Below, in pieces: positions 1 to 13,400 of a stretch of 64,000 nt of DNA. How positions within the stretch are numbered: the first letter of the stretch is position 1; each line of letters opens with the position of its first letter. The position numbers and the translations under genes were made by a program. Below the pieces are notes generated by a model. The model did not search any database and had not been told where the DNA came from. It saw only the letters and a list, made by a program, of their open reading frames with translations. The stretch is taken from the NCBI RefSeq assembly GCF_004115265.2, contig NC_046289.1, positions 45,586,962 to 45,650,961 of the forward strand, given 5' to 3'. Source of the stretch: Rhinolophus ferrumequinum. Its lineage: Eukaryota > Chordata > Mammalia > Chiroptera > Rhinolophidae.

Positions 1-640
1 CCTCCAGAAATGGACTGGGAGATGTTTTAGTCACAACAACTTACATTTGTTTTTGGAAGTTGTTAACAAAGCATAATCAATGTTTTTAAATCAAACACAA
101 CTGAGTATTAACTACAATTTGTATCTTGAAACTTACGTTTTGTCATTTGAATAAAACAAAAGGACTAAATGAAAGCCAGTGTGGTGGTGTGTCCATAATG
201 CAGTGCCATTTTTAAAAGGACACAGATATGAACTGCTTTATTCTAATGATTGGTTAATCCTTGGCACTTTCACATCTAGTAAATTCTAATTGCAGATTTC
301 ACAGACAAAAGTCTGTTATTAAAGTTTATGTTAAATATTTATTGAAAATCCTTACTTAAATATTCTGCATGGGCCCCACACGAGGGACACGGACCAAGCT
401 TTTCGTGAAGTTTACTAGTGTAGTAGGGGAAGCAAACACAGCATCAGTGCATTTTAATAATGTAAGTGAGGTAGATACCAGGTGTGGTGGCCTGAAAGGT
501 AGTGGTCCAGATAGATATGGAACAAGTAGAAATTTTCCAGAAAGCAGTAATGAAAATTAGATCAAAATCTCAGAGATGTGAAACAACTACTAGGGAACTT
601 TAGGAGTTGAGAAATATGCAGCAGATATGACTTCACGTTA
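1..640. other. Intergenic, AT-rich, nothing recognised
   Basis: I see no exon, RNA gene or clear repeat here. In human the next gene on this side is CLPX, but none of its coding sequence is visible. Confidence 0.4.
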
Positions 641-1000
641 CTGCTCTGAGATGACCATTTACTACATTCTCTCTCCTCTCCATTCAACTGAGGACTTTGC
701 CTCATATTTCACCGAGAAATGATCAGAAGATGGACGTCATCTTCCCATCATCAAATCTATAAATCTCCGTTTCAGCACCCAAACTTTTTTCTCCAGTTAC
801 AGCCGAAGAATCCCTCTTACCAAAACTCAGTCACTCTACATCATTATGAGGGGATCCCATCATCTTCTCATTCCTCAAGGCCTTTAGTTCTTTTGTTAGT
901 ATCTCTACTACATGAATATTCATCTCCTTCCTTGTGAATCAGTCCCAGCAGCACCTAGACACTGCCTATTTCCTGGCCTATAGCAAACGTCCCGTTTATT
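640..1000 (+). repeat. L2 LINE fragment (ORF2 region)
   Basis: The pyrimidine-rich stretch around TTTCACCGAGAAATGATCAG and the following CTTCCCATCATCAAATCTA resembles the L2 ORF2 region in sense orientation. It is strongly decayed. The call rests on remembered consensus similarity only. Confidence 0.4.
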
Positions 1001-1860
1001 TTTCACTTGTCTTTCCGACTATACCATAAGTTTTACTAGGGTGAAGAACATGCCTGTTTTGTTGACTAAAAGCACCCACCATAGTACTTTGTATATTTGG
1101 TGCTCCATACACTTTGAAACAAATAATAGAATATCTCGTATGCCGAGTTAAGTTGTAATTTGATGCAGAAATCATTAAAAGAGTTTAAAGCAGAAAACTT
1201 GGACATAATTAGCTGTGTTTTAGATTGTTGGGAAGGGGAGGCTCTGAGGAAAATGGGGAAAAACATGACTAGAGGCCTATTCCTGGACATTTCTCCAACA
1301 CTTGCCCGTCTATCTCTTACCTCATCACTTTCTTCCTGTCTTTCAGATCAATTCTCGGCATACAAACAAAACAGAACTTCCTGAGCCCATATCCCCTCCA
1401 TAGTAAACTTTATTTATTTGTTTATTCACGCTTTAAAAATTTAAGTGTGTACCGTTGTATGAGTGAACAGATCAATGGAAAAAAAATGTAAATTCCAGAA
1501 ATCCCAAATATATTTGGGAATTTAATATTGGAAATGGTGATACTTCAAATTAGGAAACGTATTCAATAAATGGTAATGACAACTGAGTACCTAGAAAATA
1601 CCGTTATAGCCATACCTTAAATTTTTTAAAGAAAAACTGAAGCCTTTAAATATGTAGAGTATTACATAATACATAGGATACAAGTAAATATTATGTAGAG
1701 TATTACAAAGAATTTCTGAGAAATATGAGAGGTCCCTTGGGAAGCTGGGTCAGGCACTGATTGGTTCTTTTCATGGTATTGAAATGGACTCTTATCCAAG
1801 GGGTCATCCATTACTTTTGCTTTTGAAAGTAAAGATCTAATCCTGTTAAGATGAAAAGAC
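1000..1860. other. Intergenic, nothing recognised
   Basis: AT-rich sequence with short chance reading frames on both strands. No codon pattern or repeat family that I can name. Confidence 0.35.
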
Positions 1861-1861
1861 A

Positions 1862-2850
1862 AGCTATCAATTGGGAGAAAATATTGGCACGCTGCCTATT
1901 TTCCAGTATGTGGAATATATAAAGAACTGAAATCTCAACAGTAAAGTAACAATCTGATTAGAAATGGGCAAAAGATGTGATCAGACATTTCAGTGAAGAG
2001 GATTAACAGATGGCAGATAAGGATATGAAAAGATGTTCGACATAGTCATTAAGGAAGTGCAAATTAAAACCACAATGAGATATCACTACATACTTGTCAG
2101 GATGTTTAAAAATATAGTAACATGGCAAAAAGAGTTCAGAGAAACTATTAAGTAGATCACTCATCTATTGCAGGTGGGAATGTCCAATGGTACAGCTGCT
2201 CTGGAAAACAATTTCGCAGTTTTTAAAAAAACTAAACATGCAAGTGCCATATGACCCAGCAGTTGCATTCATGGATGTTTATTCCAGAGAAATTAAGGTT
2301 TATGTTCACACGAAAACGTGTACGTATATAAATTTTTATTCATGATAGACCCAAAGTAGAAACAACTCCAAAGTGGAACTATCCTTCAAAAGGTGAATGA
2401 TTAAACAGCGTGGTTTAATTTTATCCACACTTTTCTGCAATAAAAAGGAATGCTTTGATACAACAACCTGGATGAATCTCCAGAGGATTATGCAGAGTGA
2501 AACAGCGAGTCCCAAAAGGTATTGTACTGAATGATTCCATTTATATTACATTCTTGAAAGGATGCAGTTACAGAAATGGAGAACAGGTTAGTTGTTACCA
2601 GAGGTGAAAGAAGGGAGGTGGATGTGGCTATAAAACGGCAAAGGAGGGATCTTGAAAGTGATGGAAATAAGTGTTCTGTATCTTGACTGTGTCAATGTCA
2701 ACATCTTGGTTGTGATGATGTACTACAGTTTTGCAAGATATTACCATTCAGAGAAACTGGGTGAAGAGTATAGAGGATCTCCCTGTATTATTTCTTACAA
2801 CTGTATATGAATCTACAGTGATCTCAAAATAGAGTATAATTTTAAAAACC
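1862..2850 (+). repeat. L1 LINE 3' end (old L1M type)
   Basis: This is the ORF2 end and 3' UTR of an old mammalian L1 in sense orientation. Landmarks are the degenerate ORF2 C-terminal region (AAATTAAAACCACAATGAGA near 2064, CCATATGACCCAGCAGTTGC near 2248) and the 3' UTR text GTTCTGTATCTTGACTGTGT near 2672. It is truncated at the 5' side and full of stops. Confidence 0.8.
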
Positions 2851-2869
2851 TAATCTTGTAGCAGGGCCT

Positions 2870-3340
2870 CCCTTTCCCCTCCTGCTTAAAACCCTCCAGT
2901 GGTTTCCAATTCGTTCTTAAAATATGAGATCTGGGACGCTATTGTCTCTGTCCATCTCCCCGGATCACCAGGCTCTCCCTAGGCTTTCTGTGCTCCATCC
3001 ACACTGGCATTCTTTTAGTTCCCCCACTAAACCTCCTCTGATCTGCTAGGGGGCTTTTGCAAATGCTGTTACCATATGAATTGTGCTGACCTCTCTTCTA
3101 TTTAACTCCCACTCATCCTTCAGAGCTCAGATGAAGCCTCAAATCCTTAGGACAACCTTCCCCAACCTCTCTAAGTCAGATTCTCCTTGCCCCCTGTTTT
3201 CCTCTTTGGTAGTACTATATGTTCACCGCTACACTTTTACATTTGTTTGCATGTTTACTTAATTTGCTTTCTTTACTAGACAGGTAGTTCCACGAGGAGA
3301 GGAACTGGATCCGTTAGTCTCACTGTCTGCAAAGCGGCTA
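2870..3340 (+). repeat. L2 LINE 3' end
   Basis: Sense L2 tail. It begins with CTTAAAACCCTCCAGTGGTT, contains GGGCTTTTGCAAATGCTGTT and a decayed form of the 'deposited before the 3' end' block (AGCTCAGATGAAGCC), and ends near the ACTAGACAGGTAGTTCCACG block. It abuts the PDCD7 promoter. Confidence 0.6.
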
Positions 3341-3399
3341 TCTCCGCCCCTAGAACGCTCAGTTTAAGAACAGTATAATATTAAGAATTCAAGGGCTGA

Positions 3400-3515
3400 A
3401 AGAAGTCGGGCGCGTCACACTAGCGTCGCGCTTGGTTCTATGTCACTTCCTCCCGGAAGCCACATTCTTGGGAAATCAGATTCCTGTCACTTCTCAGAAA
3501 CCCTCGGTGGTGGCC
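3400..3515 (+). promoter_or_regulatory. PDCD7: PDCD7 promoter and 5' UTR with inverted ETS sites
   Basis: GC content rises sharply here at the edge of the exon 1 CpG island. An inverted pair of ETS cores, CACTTCC at 3444-3450 and CCGGAAGC at 3453-3460, sits about 60 bp before the start codon. Paired GABP-type sites are usual in TATA-less housekeeping promoters. No TATA box is visible. The exact start site cannot be read from sequence. Confidence 0.5.
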
Positions 3516-4400
3516 ATGGCTCTGCCGCCCTACTTCGCCCCCGGTCGCCCGGGCCCGCCGCCCCCGCAGCCGCTCCCTCCCGCTCCCTTCGGCTGCCCGC
3601 CACCGCCACTGCCCTCCCCGGCTTTCCCGCCTCCTCTTCCCCAGCGGCCCGGTCCCTTCCCAGGGGCCTCCGCCCCCTTCCTCCAGCCCCCGCTGGCTCT
3701 CCAGCCCCGGGCCCCCGGGGAAACCTCCCGCGGCGGCGGTGGCTCCTTCTACCCGGTGCCGCCACCGCCGCTACCTCCGCCGCCTCCCCAGTGCCGGCCC
3801 TTCCCGGGGATCGACGCCGGCGAGCGCCCGCGGCCGCCGCCTCCAGGCCCGGGGCCGCCTTGGAGTCCGCGCTGGCCAGAGGCGCCGCCGCCGTCCGACG
3901 TGCTTGGGGACGCGGTCCTGCAGCGCCTGCGGGACCGGCAGTGGCTAGAGGCGGTGTTCGGAACCTCACGGCGGGCGGGCTGCCCGGTCCCCCCGCGCCG
4001 GGCCTCCGGGCCCAGCCTGGGCGAAGTGCGCGCTCGGTTGCGCGAGGCTCTACGCCTGGTACGGCGGTTGCGTGACCTGGGCGAGGCCCTGCGCGAGGCC
4101 GAGGCCGACGGCGCGGCCTGGGCACTGCTGTATGCCCAGGCCGCGCCGCTGCGCGCGGAACTGGCCCAGCGACTACAGCTGCTGACCCAGGCTGCCTATG
4201 TGGGCGAGGCGCGGCGGAGACTGGAGAAGGTCCGGCGCCGCCGGATGCGACTTCGCGAGAGGGCCCGGGAACGCGAGGCCGAGCGGGAGGCGGAGGCCGC
4301 GCGAGCAGCGGAGCGCGAGCAGGAGATTGACCGCTGGAGGGTCAAGTGCGTGCAGGAGGTGGAGGAGAAGAAGCGGGTAAGAGTCCCGGACGCGCCTTGG
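3480..4400. other. CpG island over PDCD7 exon 1
   Basis: Dense GC and many CpG dinucleotides run from just before the start codon to the exon 1 donor, in sharp contrast to the AT-rich flanks. Confidence 0.75.
3516..4376 (+). CDS. PDCD7: PDCD7 coding exon 1
   Basis: Residues 1-287, from MALPPYF to QEVEEKKR, followed by the donor GTAAGA at 4377. It carries the whole proline-rich region and most of the Arg/Glu-rich coiled coil. GC content is very high. Phase 0 end. Confidence 0.97.
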
Positions 4401-7400
4401 GAGTAGGGGTTTGGACCGTGAAGGGGCGTGAAGCTTTGCGGTGCCATTTCCCAGGGCTAAGCCTCTTTTTCCTCATCTGTAAAGTGAAAAGATAGCTTGC
4501 CCTTCCGACCTCGTATCTCCATGCTCATTGCGTGTTAATAATGTATAGTACACAGCATAAATGCTCCAAGTGCACACTGCAAAGCCCTGTAAACACAAAG
4601 TAGGATCACACAGAGGTGTTGCAGAGATGACACATCTCCTGTCTCCTGCTCCAACGTTCTGATATTCTGATACTAACATTCAAGACTAACACGCGTTTGG
4701 GTCCTTGTGCCTTGTACTGCTCTAGGTGGTTTTAAGAATACAAAATACAGAGATCTTGGGGCTTGCCTCAAGGAACATGTATATATGTATACTCTAATTG
4801 GCTGATGGGGGCAATAGTGATGATTTCCCCAGGATCCCTTTGCTTACAAGATTTAAACTACACATACCCAGGTTCAACAATGTGTTTTTGAGCACTTATA
4901 TACGAGGCACTATGCTAAGGTCTTTACACACACCAGATCTTGAATCCTTGTAACAACCCTGACAGGTAGGTGGTATTTTCCCACTTTTACAGATTAGGAA
5001 ATTAAGGCATGCAGAAGGTAACCTACCAGCAATGACAATGGTTTTGTGGCAGTTTCACTCCTTATTTGAGCCCAGGTTGTTGATCTCAAGCTCTTAAGTA
5101 GGGGCCAAGGTGAAACTGGAAATTGGTCAAATAGTTGTTTAAGACATTGTCATTACTTTTGAGTGCCTCTAGGCACTTCCCCCCCTCCGCTCTCCACTAT
5201 CAGCTAGTGTTCTTCTCCTTCCCCTCCCTCGCCCCCTCCTCCTGTCTGCAGCTGCCTTAGAGTCTGATGTAACTACCTTCTGAAGTGTATTGATGGCAAG
5301 CTTTGTCTTCAAGCCCCCAGGAATGTCAGTGTTTTAAAGGCAAATACTTGGAGGCAAGGCCTTAATCTAAGGGAGTTTGAGTCAATTCAGACATTTAATG
5401 AGGGTCCATTATGTACCAGGCCAGCTGCTGGGGATAGAGATGAATAGGACATAGAGCTTGTCCTTGAGGGGCTTAGAGCCCCATGGGAGATCATGTCTGT
5501 ACAGCATGGTGTATGTTCGGATTTGAACTATAGGTGCTGTAGGAGGCCAGAAAAGGAATATCTAATCTGCTGGGGGAACGTGTCGGGGAAGGCTGACATG
5601 ATAAAGTGACATCTGAACTGAGTCTTGAAGGAAATGTCAAAGCCAAGTGAAAGCAACAGGTGCAGTTCCAGGAAGAGGGAGTAATACAAAGGAATGAAAC
5701 ACATGGTGTGGCTGAAATGGTGGGATTATAGGCCTGGTTTGACAAATGGGAAAGAGGGCTTTAGGCAAAAGCATCCTCCCTACCACCCACAGTGAGACAG
5801 AGTCCCTTGAGTAGTGGCTTGAGGAACCAGAGATATTTAGTCTACATGTGAACCAACTTAAGAAGAGTAGGAGAGGGTCTTCAGATGTTTGAAAGGCTGT
5901 CGACAAGATCCTTGGCAGTGGAGTTTTAGGCTGTCGCTGAGAGCATTGTAGAGTCCTGGGCCTTTCCAACCCTGTTCCTTGTCTTCTCTGCCAGCCTCAA
6001 TCTTTGGTCCAGGTGTCTGCATTTTTGACGAGAGCCCCAACTTAACAAGGACAGTTGGGTGCAGATGTTCCTTGGACCACACTTTGAAGAACTCTACAAA
6101 ACAAAGACCAGCACCCACATGGAAGCTTCAGAGAGGATAACCCCTTGGCTGGACCAGTGTAGAGGGGAGCTGTACATGGCCCAGGAAATTAACATGTAGA
6201 TCCAGTAGAATCTCTTTTAACGCTGGGACTGTCTGATCCTCTGAGATCTCACTGCTGGACAGCTAATCTCTGCTGTAACGTTGTTCCTAATACTAGGTCT
6301 CATGGGCTCTTTCTCCTCCAGGAGCAGGAACTCAAAGCTGCTGCCGATGGTGTCTTATCTGAAGTGAGGAAAAAACAAGCAGACACCAAAAGAATGGTGG
6401 ACATTCTTCGGGCCTTGGAGAAATTGAGGAAACTCAGGAAAGAGGCTGCAGCAAGGAAAGGTAACCGTGGCTGTGCATTTCTACTTGCATTTCTTCCTCT
6501 GTTCCACTGTTCCTTCCCTTTCTTTACTATAACACCTTCCTCTACCCCAAATTTTTGACAGAAAATGCTTGGCACCTTATTATTTTCATCCAATACGTTA
6601 ATTGAGCTTGTCAGCTGTACCTCAGAACTTTCGAAGCAGGAACCCTTAGAAAATGTTTAGCCCTTGCTACCACAGGTTGAAAAGAGGCAGGTGTGGGAAC
6701 CCATTGCATTCTCTTCCCCTTGACCCATCATTCCCACCCCAGGCATTCCTGGTCACACTTTCCTGAGTGAGGTTGACGTGGCTGGTCAACTTTACCCATG
6801 TGCCAAAGTGGAAGCTACCCTGTCCTTACTTGATGCTTCAGAAGGTGTGGGAAACGTGGCAGTGCTCCTTCAGATTCATTTCAACCTAAAGCATTGATTT
6901 GAAGAGGTACGAATGGTTGGACGGGGCAGGGAGTGCCCTGCAGACTGCATGGATGTCCTCCTGCTTACCTGCGTGTCACTTTTGGACTCAATAGTCTCCT
7001 CTTGCCTTTAGAGGGAACACTGGTTTTCTAGAAGTTACCCCAGTTATGCTTTTTATTTGCCTGCCTGGACCTTTGCTCTTGCCAGTCTGTTTGTCTGGAG
7101 GGCCCTCAGTCCCATCTTTGCCATTTTACGCTCTCACTATCCTTCAAAACCAAATTTAGATGCGACATTCTCCACCCTTCCTTGCTCTGGGCTGAGATGA
7201 CCTCATCTGCACCTGGTTTGGATCACAGGCTGCCTTATTTAGTAGGTTGTAGGCCATTGACAGTCACCAGGAATATTTGAGAGCATACAAATGAGCAAAT
7301 ACCACAATAACAGATGATTCCCCTTGTGTGGTATAAAATATGAATAAAAGCTGCGATTCAGTCCCTTCATAAAGTCTTGTCAGGATGTGATTGTTCATTC

Positions 7401-10400
7401 AGCCAGCTCAGTGGTGAGCTTCTGCATGCCAGCCTTCAGAGTGTCTTGTTCGGATTCAGGCTTCCGAATCAGATGACCCCACAAGGCATTCCTGAGTTAG
7501 AGGAGAGTTTGCATCTACTATGTCTGCTCATGTCTCCTCCTTACGAGAATGCAAGACCTGAGGGCTACTATTTAATGTCCCCTACTCGATGCCCTCCATG
7601 AGGTGACGGTCAGCAATCTTTTGCCAAGTGAATTTACCATCATAAGTTGTCACTGTTAGTTTTCCTCACTTCTGTCCAAAAGAAGAAGGAAATTTTAGGA
7701 GGAATTATGATCTGTAAAAATAAGCAGACTCTGTGGAGTTAAATGACTTGAATGTAAAATGATTTGGTAACTAGTAACTGGTTGCATTGTGTACTTGAAA
7801 AGAAAATGAGCAGCTTTCTAACTTCTCTCTTCAAGGTGTATGCACCTCCAAGTAATTGCTGAGAGGCTGGATATGTAAGCAAGGCCACATCTCAAAGTGT
7901 CTTACAGGCTGGGCTAGACTTCTCACCCATGCTTAAAACTGAGGAGAACTATTGAAAGATTTTAAGCAGAGAATGAAATGATGACAAAGATCAGTGCTGG
8001 CAGAGCAGAGAAGGGTTTGGAGCATCTAGGAAGGAGGGAGAAAGGGAGAGAAACTGATAAGGTTGTTGGAGTCTGGGAGTGTGAACTAAGGGCCAGATGG
8101 TGAGTTGGAGAAAAGTAAGTGGACTTAAGAGATGTGAATAAAGGTGAGTGTGCGTGTGTGCGCGCACACATAAATAAATAACTTGGGGAACTCAGCACGT
8201 GGAGCTGAAGGGAAAAAATTACTTCCAGGTCCTAGCTTGATCTGCTGAATGAGTGATGATACCCTTTTAATTGACCAGGAAGAGAGAAGGAGAAACAGGC
8301 TTGGAGTTGACAAGTTCAGTTTGGGACCTGTTGAGTTTCAGGTACCTATGGTACATCTGGATAAGAGTTCATCAGCATATGACCAGACCTTAAGGTCATC
8401 ATGTGGCGTGAGATGAGGGCCAAAAAGACAAAATCCTAGGGAATGTTGAAATTAAGATGAATAAAAAGGAGGCCATAAAAAAGATCAAGAGAGGTCAGAG
8501 AGATAGAAGGGAAAGGTAGACCCCCTCCCCCCTTCTAGAAAGTGGCAAATGTTCAGATTGTGCAATCTTGAGCAGGTTACTTAAACTTCTCTATGCCTTG
8601 GTTTCCTCATCTATAAGAAAGGGGTAATGATAGTACCTACCCATGGGGATTTGTGGTGGCTAAAGTAGTAAACCTGAGAAAAGTGCTTAAAATGGTCCTG
8701 GCACATACCGTATTTCCCTGAAAATAAGCCCTAACATGATTTTTTTCAGGATGCTCGTAATATAAGCCCTACCCCAAAAATAAGCCCTGGTTAAGATGGT
8801 CAGCCAGATGGACACATTTAGTACGTCCGTTGCAACACATGACGGACATATTGAATTATAAAATAGTAATATATAATTAAATATAAATAATATTGACATT
8901 AATACTTAAATGATATAAATTATAATTAAGTATTTGTAAATACCCAAGCAGGCACTTTTGGATGAGAGGTAAACGCCTATGTAAACAGATGAACTCGAGA
9001 CTTATTGCCGAATGACCAATCACAGTACAGACACAATGCACGAATAATGTGCACAATTGATAATGAACGGACGTGGTTGTGTCTAATATGAATCTTCATA
9101 ATTCAGTACGTCGTGTGTTGTAACGGACGTACTTAATGCACTTGTGTGAAATAAACGTTTTCGGAATTTTGGTGCCTCCAATTTTTCATTGCTTTTGTGT
9201 GGACCATCATTCTTAACTGTCATCATTTCTGTTGCCACTCCTGTCTCGTAAGTCTTCAATTAATACTTATTTAATGGTAGACTTAAAGGGAATAATATTT
9301 TGACCCCCAGACAAGATGAGTGCAAAAAGAAAGAGCTATTCCGTCGAGTACAAGAAAGGAATCGTGGAGGATTCCCGGGGCAAGAATCTTACGACTTTCT
9401 GTAAAGAGAAGAAGTTGGATCTCCGAATGGTCCGAAAATGGCGAGCAGAGTACGATAACCTCAGTAAACAGGTGGATGAGGGAAATGCTAAGAAGCACAA
9501 GTGTGGATCAGGTCGGCAACCATTATTTCCTGAGCTGGAAGACATCATCTGTGAATGGATTGCTGACAGGAGAGCAAAGGCTTTGGTTGTGCGCAGGGCT
9601 GATATTCAAATATTTGCCCTTGCAATGGCACCACAGTTAGAAATATCCCCAGAAGAATTCAAAGCATCACAACACTGGCTGGATGGCTTCCTTCAGCGAT
9701 ATCGTATGAACTGTCTCTAAGAAGATTGACAACACTGTTCAAGCTGGAAGATACTGAAGTTTTTAAACGTGCACTTCCATTCAAGTCCTTTGTTGATGGC
9801 ATCGACTTTTCTAAATACCAACTCTCAAACATGATTGCTATGGATGAAATTGCAGTGTTTATGGGCCAAGGATCTCAAACAATAATTGATCAGAGGGGTG
9901 CCTCATCAATCTGCATTCCCTCCACTGGTTACAAAAGTGCACGTGTTACCTGTATTTTGGCAATTCGTCTGGATGGAAAGAAAGCCCCACCTCTAATCAT
10001 CACTAAGGGCAAGAAAGAGAAGGTTGAACGTGTTTCAGGCATTTATGTTCTTGAAACCAAAAAAGCCTGGTGCACACAAGCAGTTATAAGGAAGTGGGTC
10101 GATTTAATGCTACCACTTGTTTAGCGAGGTGGCAAAAGAGGTCTGCTAGTCTGGGATTCACCCAGCACTTACCACGCTAAAGACATGAAGAACTTCCTTG
10201 CAGAGAGAAGAATAGATCAAATAATGTTTCCCACAGGAATGACTGCCTATTTCCAGACTCTTGATATTGCAATAAACAAGCTATTCAAGGACCATTTGCG
10301 CATGGAAATCAATGACTACATTGAAAATAGAATGGAGAGAAATCAGCATGGAAACTTTGTGAAGCCTAGCCTGCAAGAGGGGTTGTGACTTGGGTGAAGA

Positions 10401-13400
10401 ATTCATGGAATAAAATCACTGACAGCTGTGTTGCCAGTGCACTACGAGCGGCTACATGGACAAGAAGTGCTCATTTAAGGAGAGCTCTACTGCCGGACAT
10501 GAGAGATTGGGGCCAATGGTTCTACAGGAAATGGAGTGGCAAGAAATTCAAGCCGGAATTCGGGGTTTGGAGAGTTATGATGATGTTCCAGAAGAAGATG
10601 ACATGATTGTGTTCGAATAAATGTAGATTTTTGTACATGAATAAATTAATAAATGTAGATTGTTGTACGTGAATATATGTAGATTGTTGTACATGAAAAA
10701 ATAAGACAGCCCCTGAAAATAAGCCCTAATGCGTCTTTTGGAGCAAAAATTAATATAAGAGCCAGTCTTATTTTCGGGGAAATACGGTAGGACCCAACTT
10801 CCACTGGAATGAAAATGAAGGAGACAAGAATGGGTAGTAATGCTGATGGGTGAAGTCAGGGGCAGAAAGTCAAGGGAATTCCTGCCTGGTCGCCTATCTT
10901 CTCTGGGAAATAGGTTAGATGGTTTGCTCTGAGAGTCAATAGAGAAAGAAGTAGGACTTTCAGAAAGCAGTGAAATCACTGCTGTGAGAATGAGTGAAAG
11001 CCAAGCAGAGACCCACGGGAGTATGGTTGCAGGGAGGTTGCAGGGCCCAGCTGATGTAACCATATACTGGCAGCAGGTCACACCATCAAAATGGCTTTTC
11101 CAGGAGTACTCTGCAGCTGTCAGGTGAGCAGAGAGCACAGGCAGGGCTGTTAGGGTTTAGCTTTATGGCTGACCACAAGTTTTGGTGAGCACAAGTGGAA
11201 GAAAAGTGGTATCGGATACATTAGATTGGAAGTTTTAATGACGCTGACAGTCTCAGGGGAGAAGGAGGTAAGAATACTGGAAGGGTAGAAAGTGGTAGTC
11301 AGAGAAGAGAATAATTGGACATTTGGAACAGCCTTTGTGTCCAGGAGTAGGGAGTTTTAAGTAAATTATGGTACGCTGATTTGGTGAAACAGGATAGAAC
11401 CTTTAAATAAGTGTAAAGACAAGAAAAGAATGTCGAGAGTTGACGTGGAAATTACACACATACTATGTTGAACTGTGTGAAGTTGCTAATACATGGAGAA
11501 AAACAACTGGAGGATCTACATGGGTAAATAGAAATGGTTGATTATGTTACTAGGATTAGGATTTTCTTCTTCTGTGTATCCAGTAATGTCACACTGCTTC
11601 TGTAATAAATACATTTTCCTTTAGAATCCCAAGACTAACAGGACGGACCACACCCACGTCACTCTGGGATGAATCACCTATTGTGGTAGTGAGTGCACAA
11701 CTGCAATCCACTCAAGTAGTCATTACATTTAAAGAATTTTTTCCTTATGAAATTTTATGAAAAATTTCACACATTGCACAAAAATAGAACACCTGAATAA
11801 AATACCCATCATCAATTATGATGCCATTATCACACCTAACAAAATTAGTAATAAGTCTCTGACATCACCTAATAACTAGTCTAAAATCAAATTTTGCCAA
11901 TTGTAGCTCTAGCTGTGTTAGCTATACTGTTAGGTGACCTCACAGTTAAATCAGGGTGACCAACCTTGCCAGGTTTCCTAGGACACTGAGCTGTTAGTGC
12001 GAAAACCAGGCAAACTGAAACATTTGGTCACCCTACTCTCAGCAGCAGACTCTGGGAGGTCAGTACGGTTAGTTAAGTATATTTCTTCACTATCCAAATA
12101 TGCTCTGCCAGAACGCAGAGGGAAAATTGTTTATTCGCTGTGGGAGTCTCACAATGAAGGTGTTATAAAACAGTTCCTCCCTGTAGTGAGCTCACTCTCC
12201 AACTGAAGAATCAAAACCATTACAGTGAACCAAAATCAAAGGTTAACTGGTATGGTATGCTACGGAGAGAGGACTTAGAGGAAGTCAGGGTATAGTCAGA
12301 TGAAGTGGAGACTCGAGGGGATGAAATTGAGCCTTGAAGATTGGCTAGAATCTACTTTGAGTGTGCTCCTTAGAACTCAGATTTGGGGATGGGAAACAGT
12401 TGTAACCAAAATGCCGTTTGGATCTCGTTGCCCAGGGGTCTGTCCTCCAGCCTCAGCAGATGCGACTTTTGAGCAGCATCTTCAGCGACTGAGAAAACTC
12501 ATTAAAAAACGCTCTGAACTCTATGAGGCTGAAGAGAGAGCCCTCAGAGTTATGTTAGAAGGAGAACAAGAGGAAGAGAGGAAACGAGAACTGGAAAAGA
12601 AACAGAGGAAAGAAAAAGAGAAGATTTTACTTCAGAAACGTGAAATTGAATCCAAGTTATTTGGGGATCCAGGTAAGTTCTTCTGTAACCAGTGGAGAAA
12701 AGGAAAGTAGTAAATTGACAGTTCTTTTCCTCATGGATGATTTTTTTTTTATTTTTAATTTTTAATTTTATTTATTTATTTTTTGGGGGGAAACAGTGAA
12801 CTCCAAGTCCAGTCGCCATTTTCAGTCTTTAGTTGTAGGGGGCTCAGCCCACCATCCCACGCGGGAATTGAACCGGCAACCTTGTTGCTGAGAGCTCAGG
12901 CTCTAACCAACTGAGCCATTTGGCCGCCCCCCTCATGGATGATCTTAACCTAAACTAAGAGGTGGTAGGCAACAAATGACACCTTCAGGATTTGCAATTC
13001 TAAACTACATCCCAGAAATCATGGATAAAGATGAAACACAAATTTATCATACGGTCATAATCATAGGCACAGTCACCTTGCCTTGAGAAATACACTCTAG
13101 ATATGAAGTACAAAGACATGGTATCATGCCTTTTCTTTTTCAGATGAGTTCCCACTCGCTCACCTCCTGCAGCCTTTCCGACAGTATTACCTCCAAGCGG
13201 AGCACTCCCTGCCAGCGCTCATCCAGATAAGGTCAGAGGGGCAATCTCCATGTCATCTGTATCTTTTAAGTTCCTTATGGGTTTATATAGTTTCCAAGTT
13301 TAAAGGATGCCACGTATGTCTTGTTCAGTCCTCATTAATCCTTGAGAAGTCGATGTCCCTGTTTTACCGAGAAGAAATGAAACTCAGGTTGTGGCTTGCC

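Larger units (their letters stand above)
4377..6321 (+). other. PDCD7: PDCD7 intron 1
   Basis: It holds a MIR-like piece (about 4440-4560, sense), a MIR on the minus strand (4880-5095), an L2 fragment (5390-5860, minus) and an uncertain MER5-like scrap near 6060-6110. No other gene seen. Acceptor TTCTCCTCCAG ends at 6321. Confidence 0.7.

Noticed and set aside
3440-4125. Long frames on both strands in PDCD7 exon 1
   Set aside because: Low-complexity Pro/Arg/Ala shadows of the proline-rich PDCD7 reading frame.
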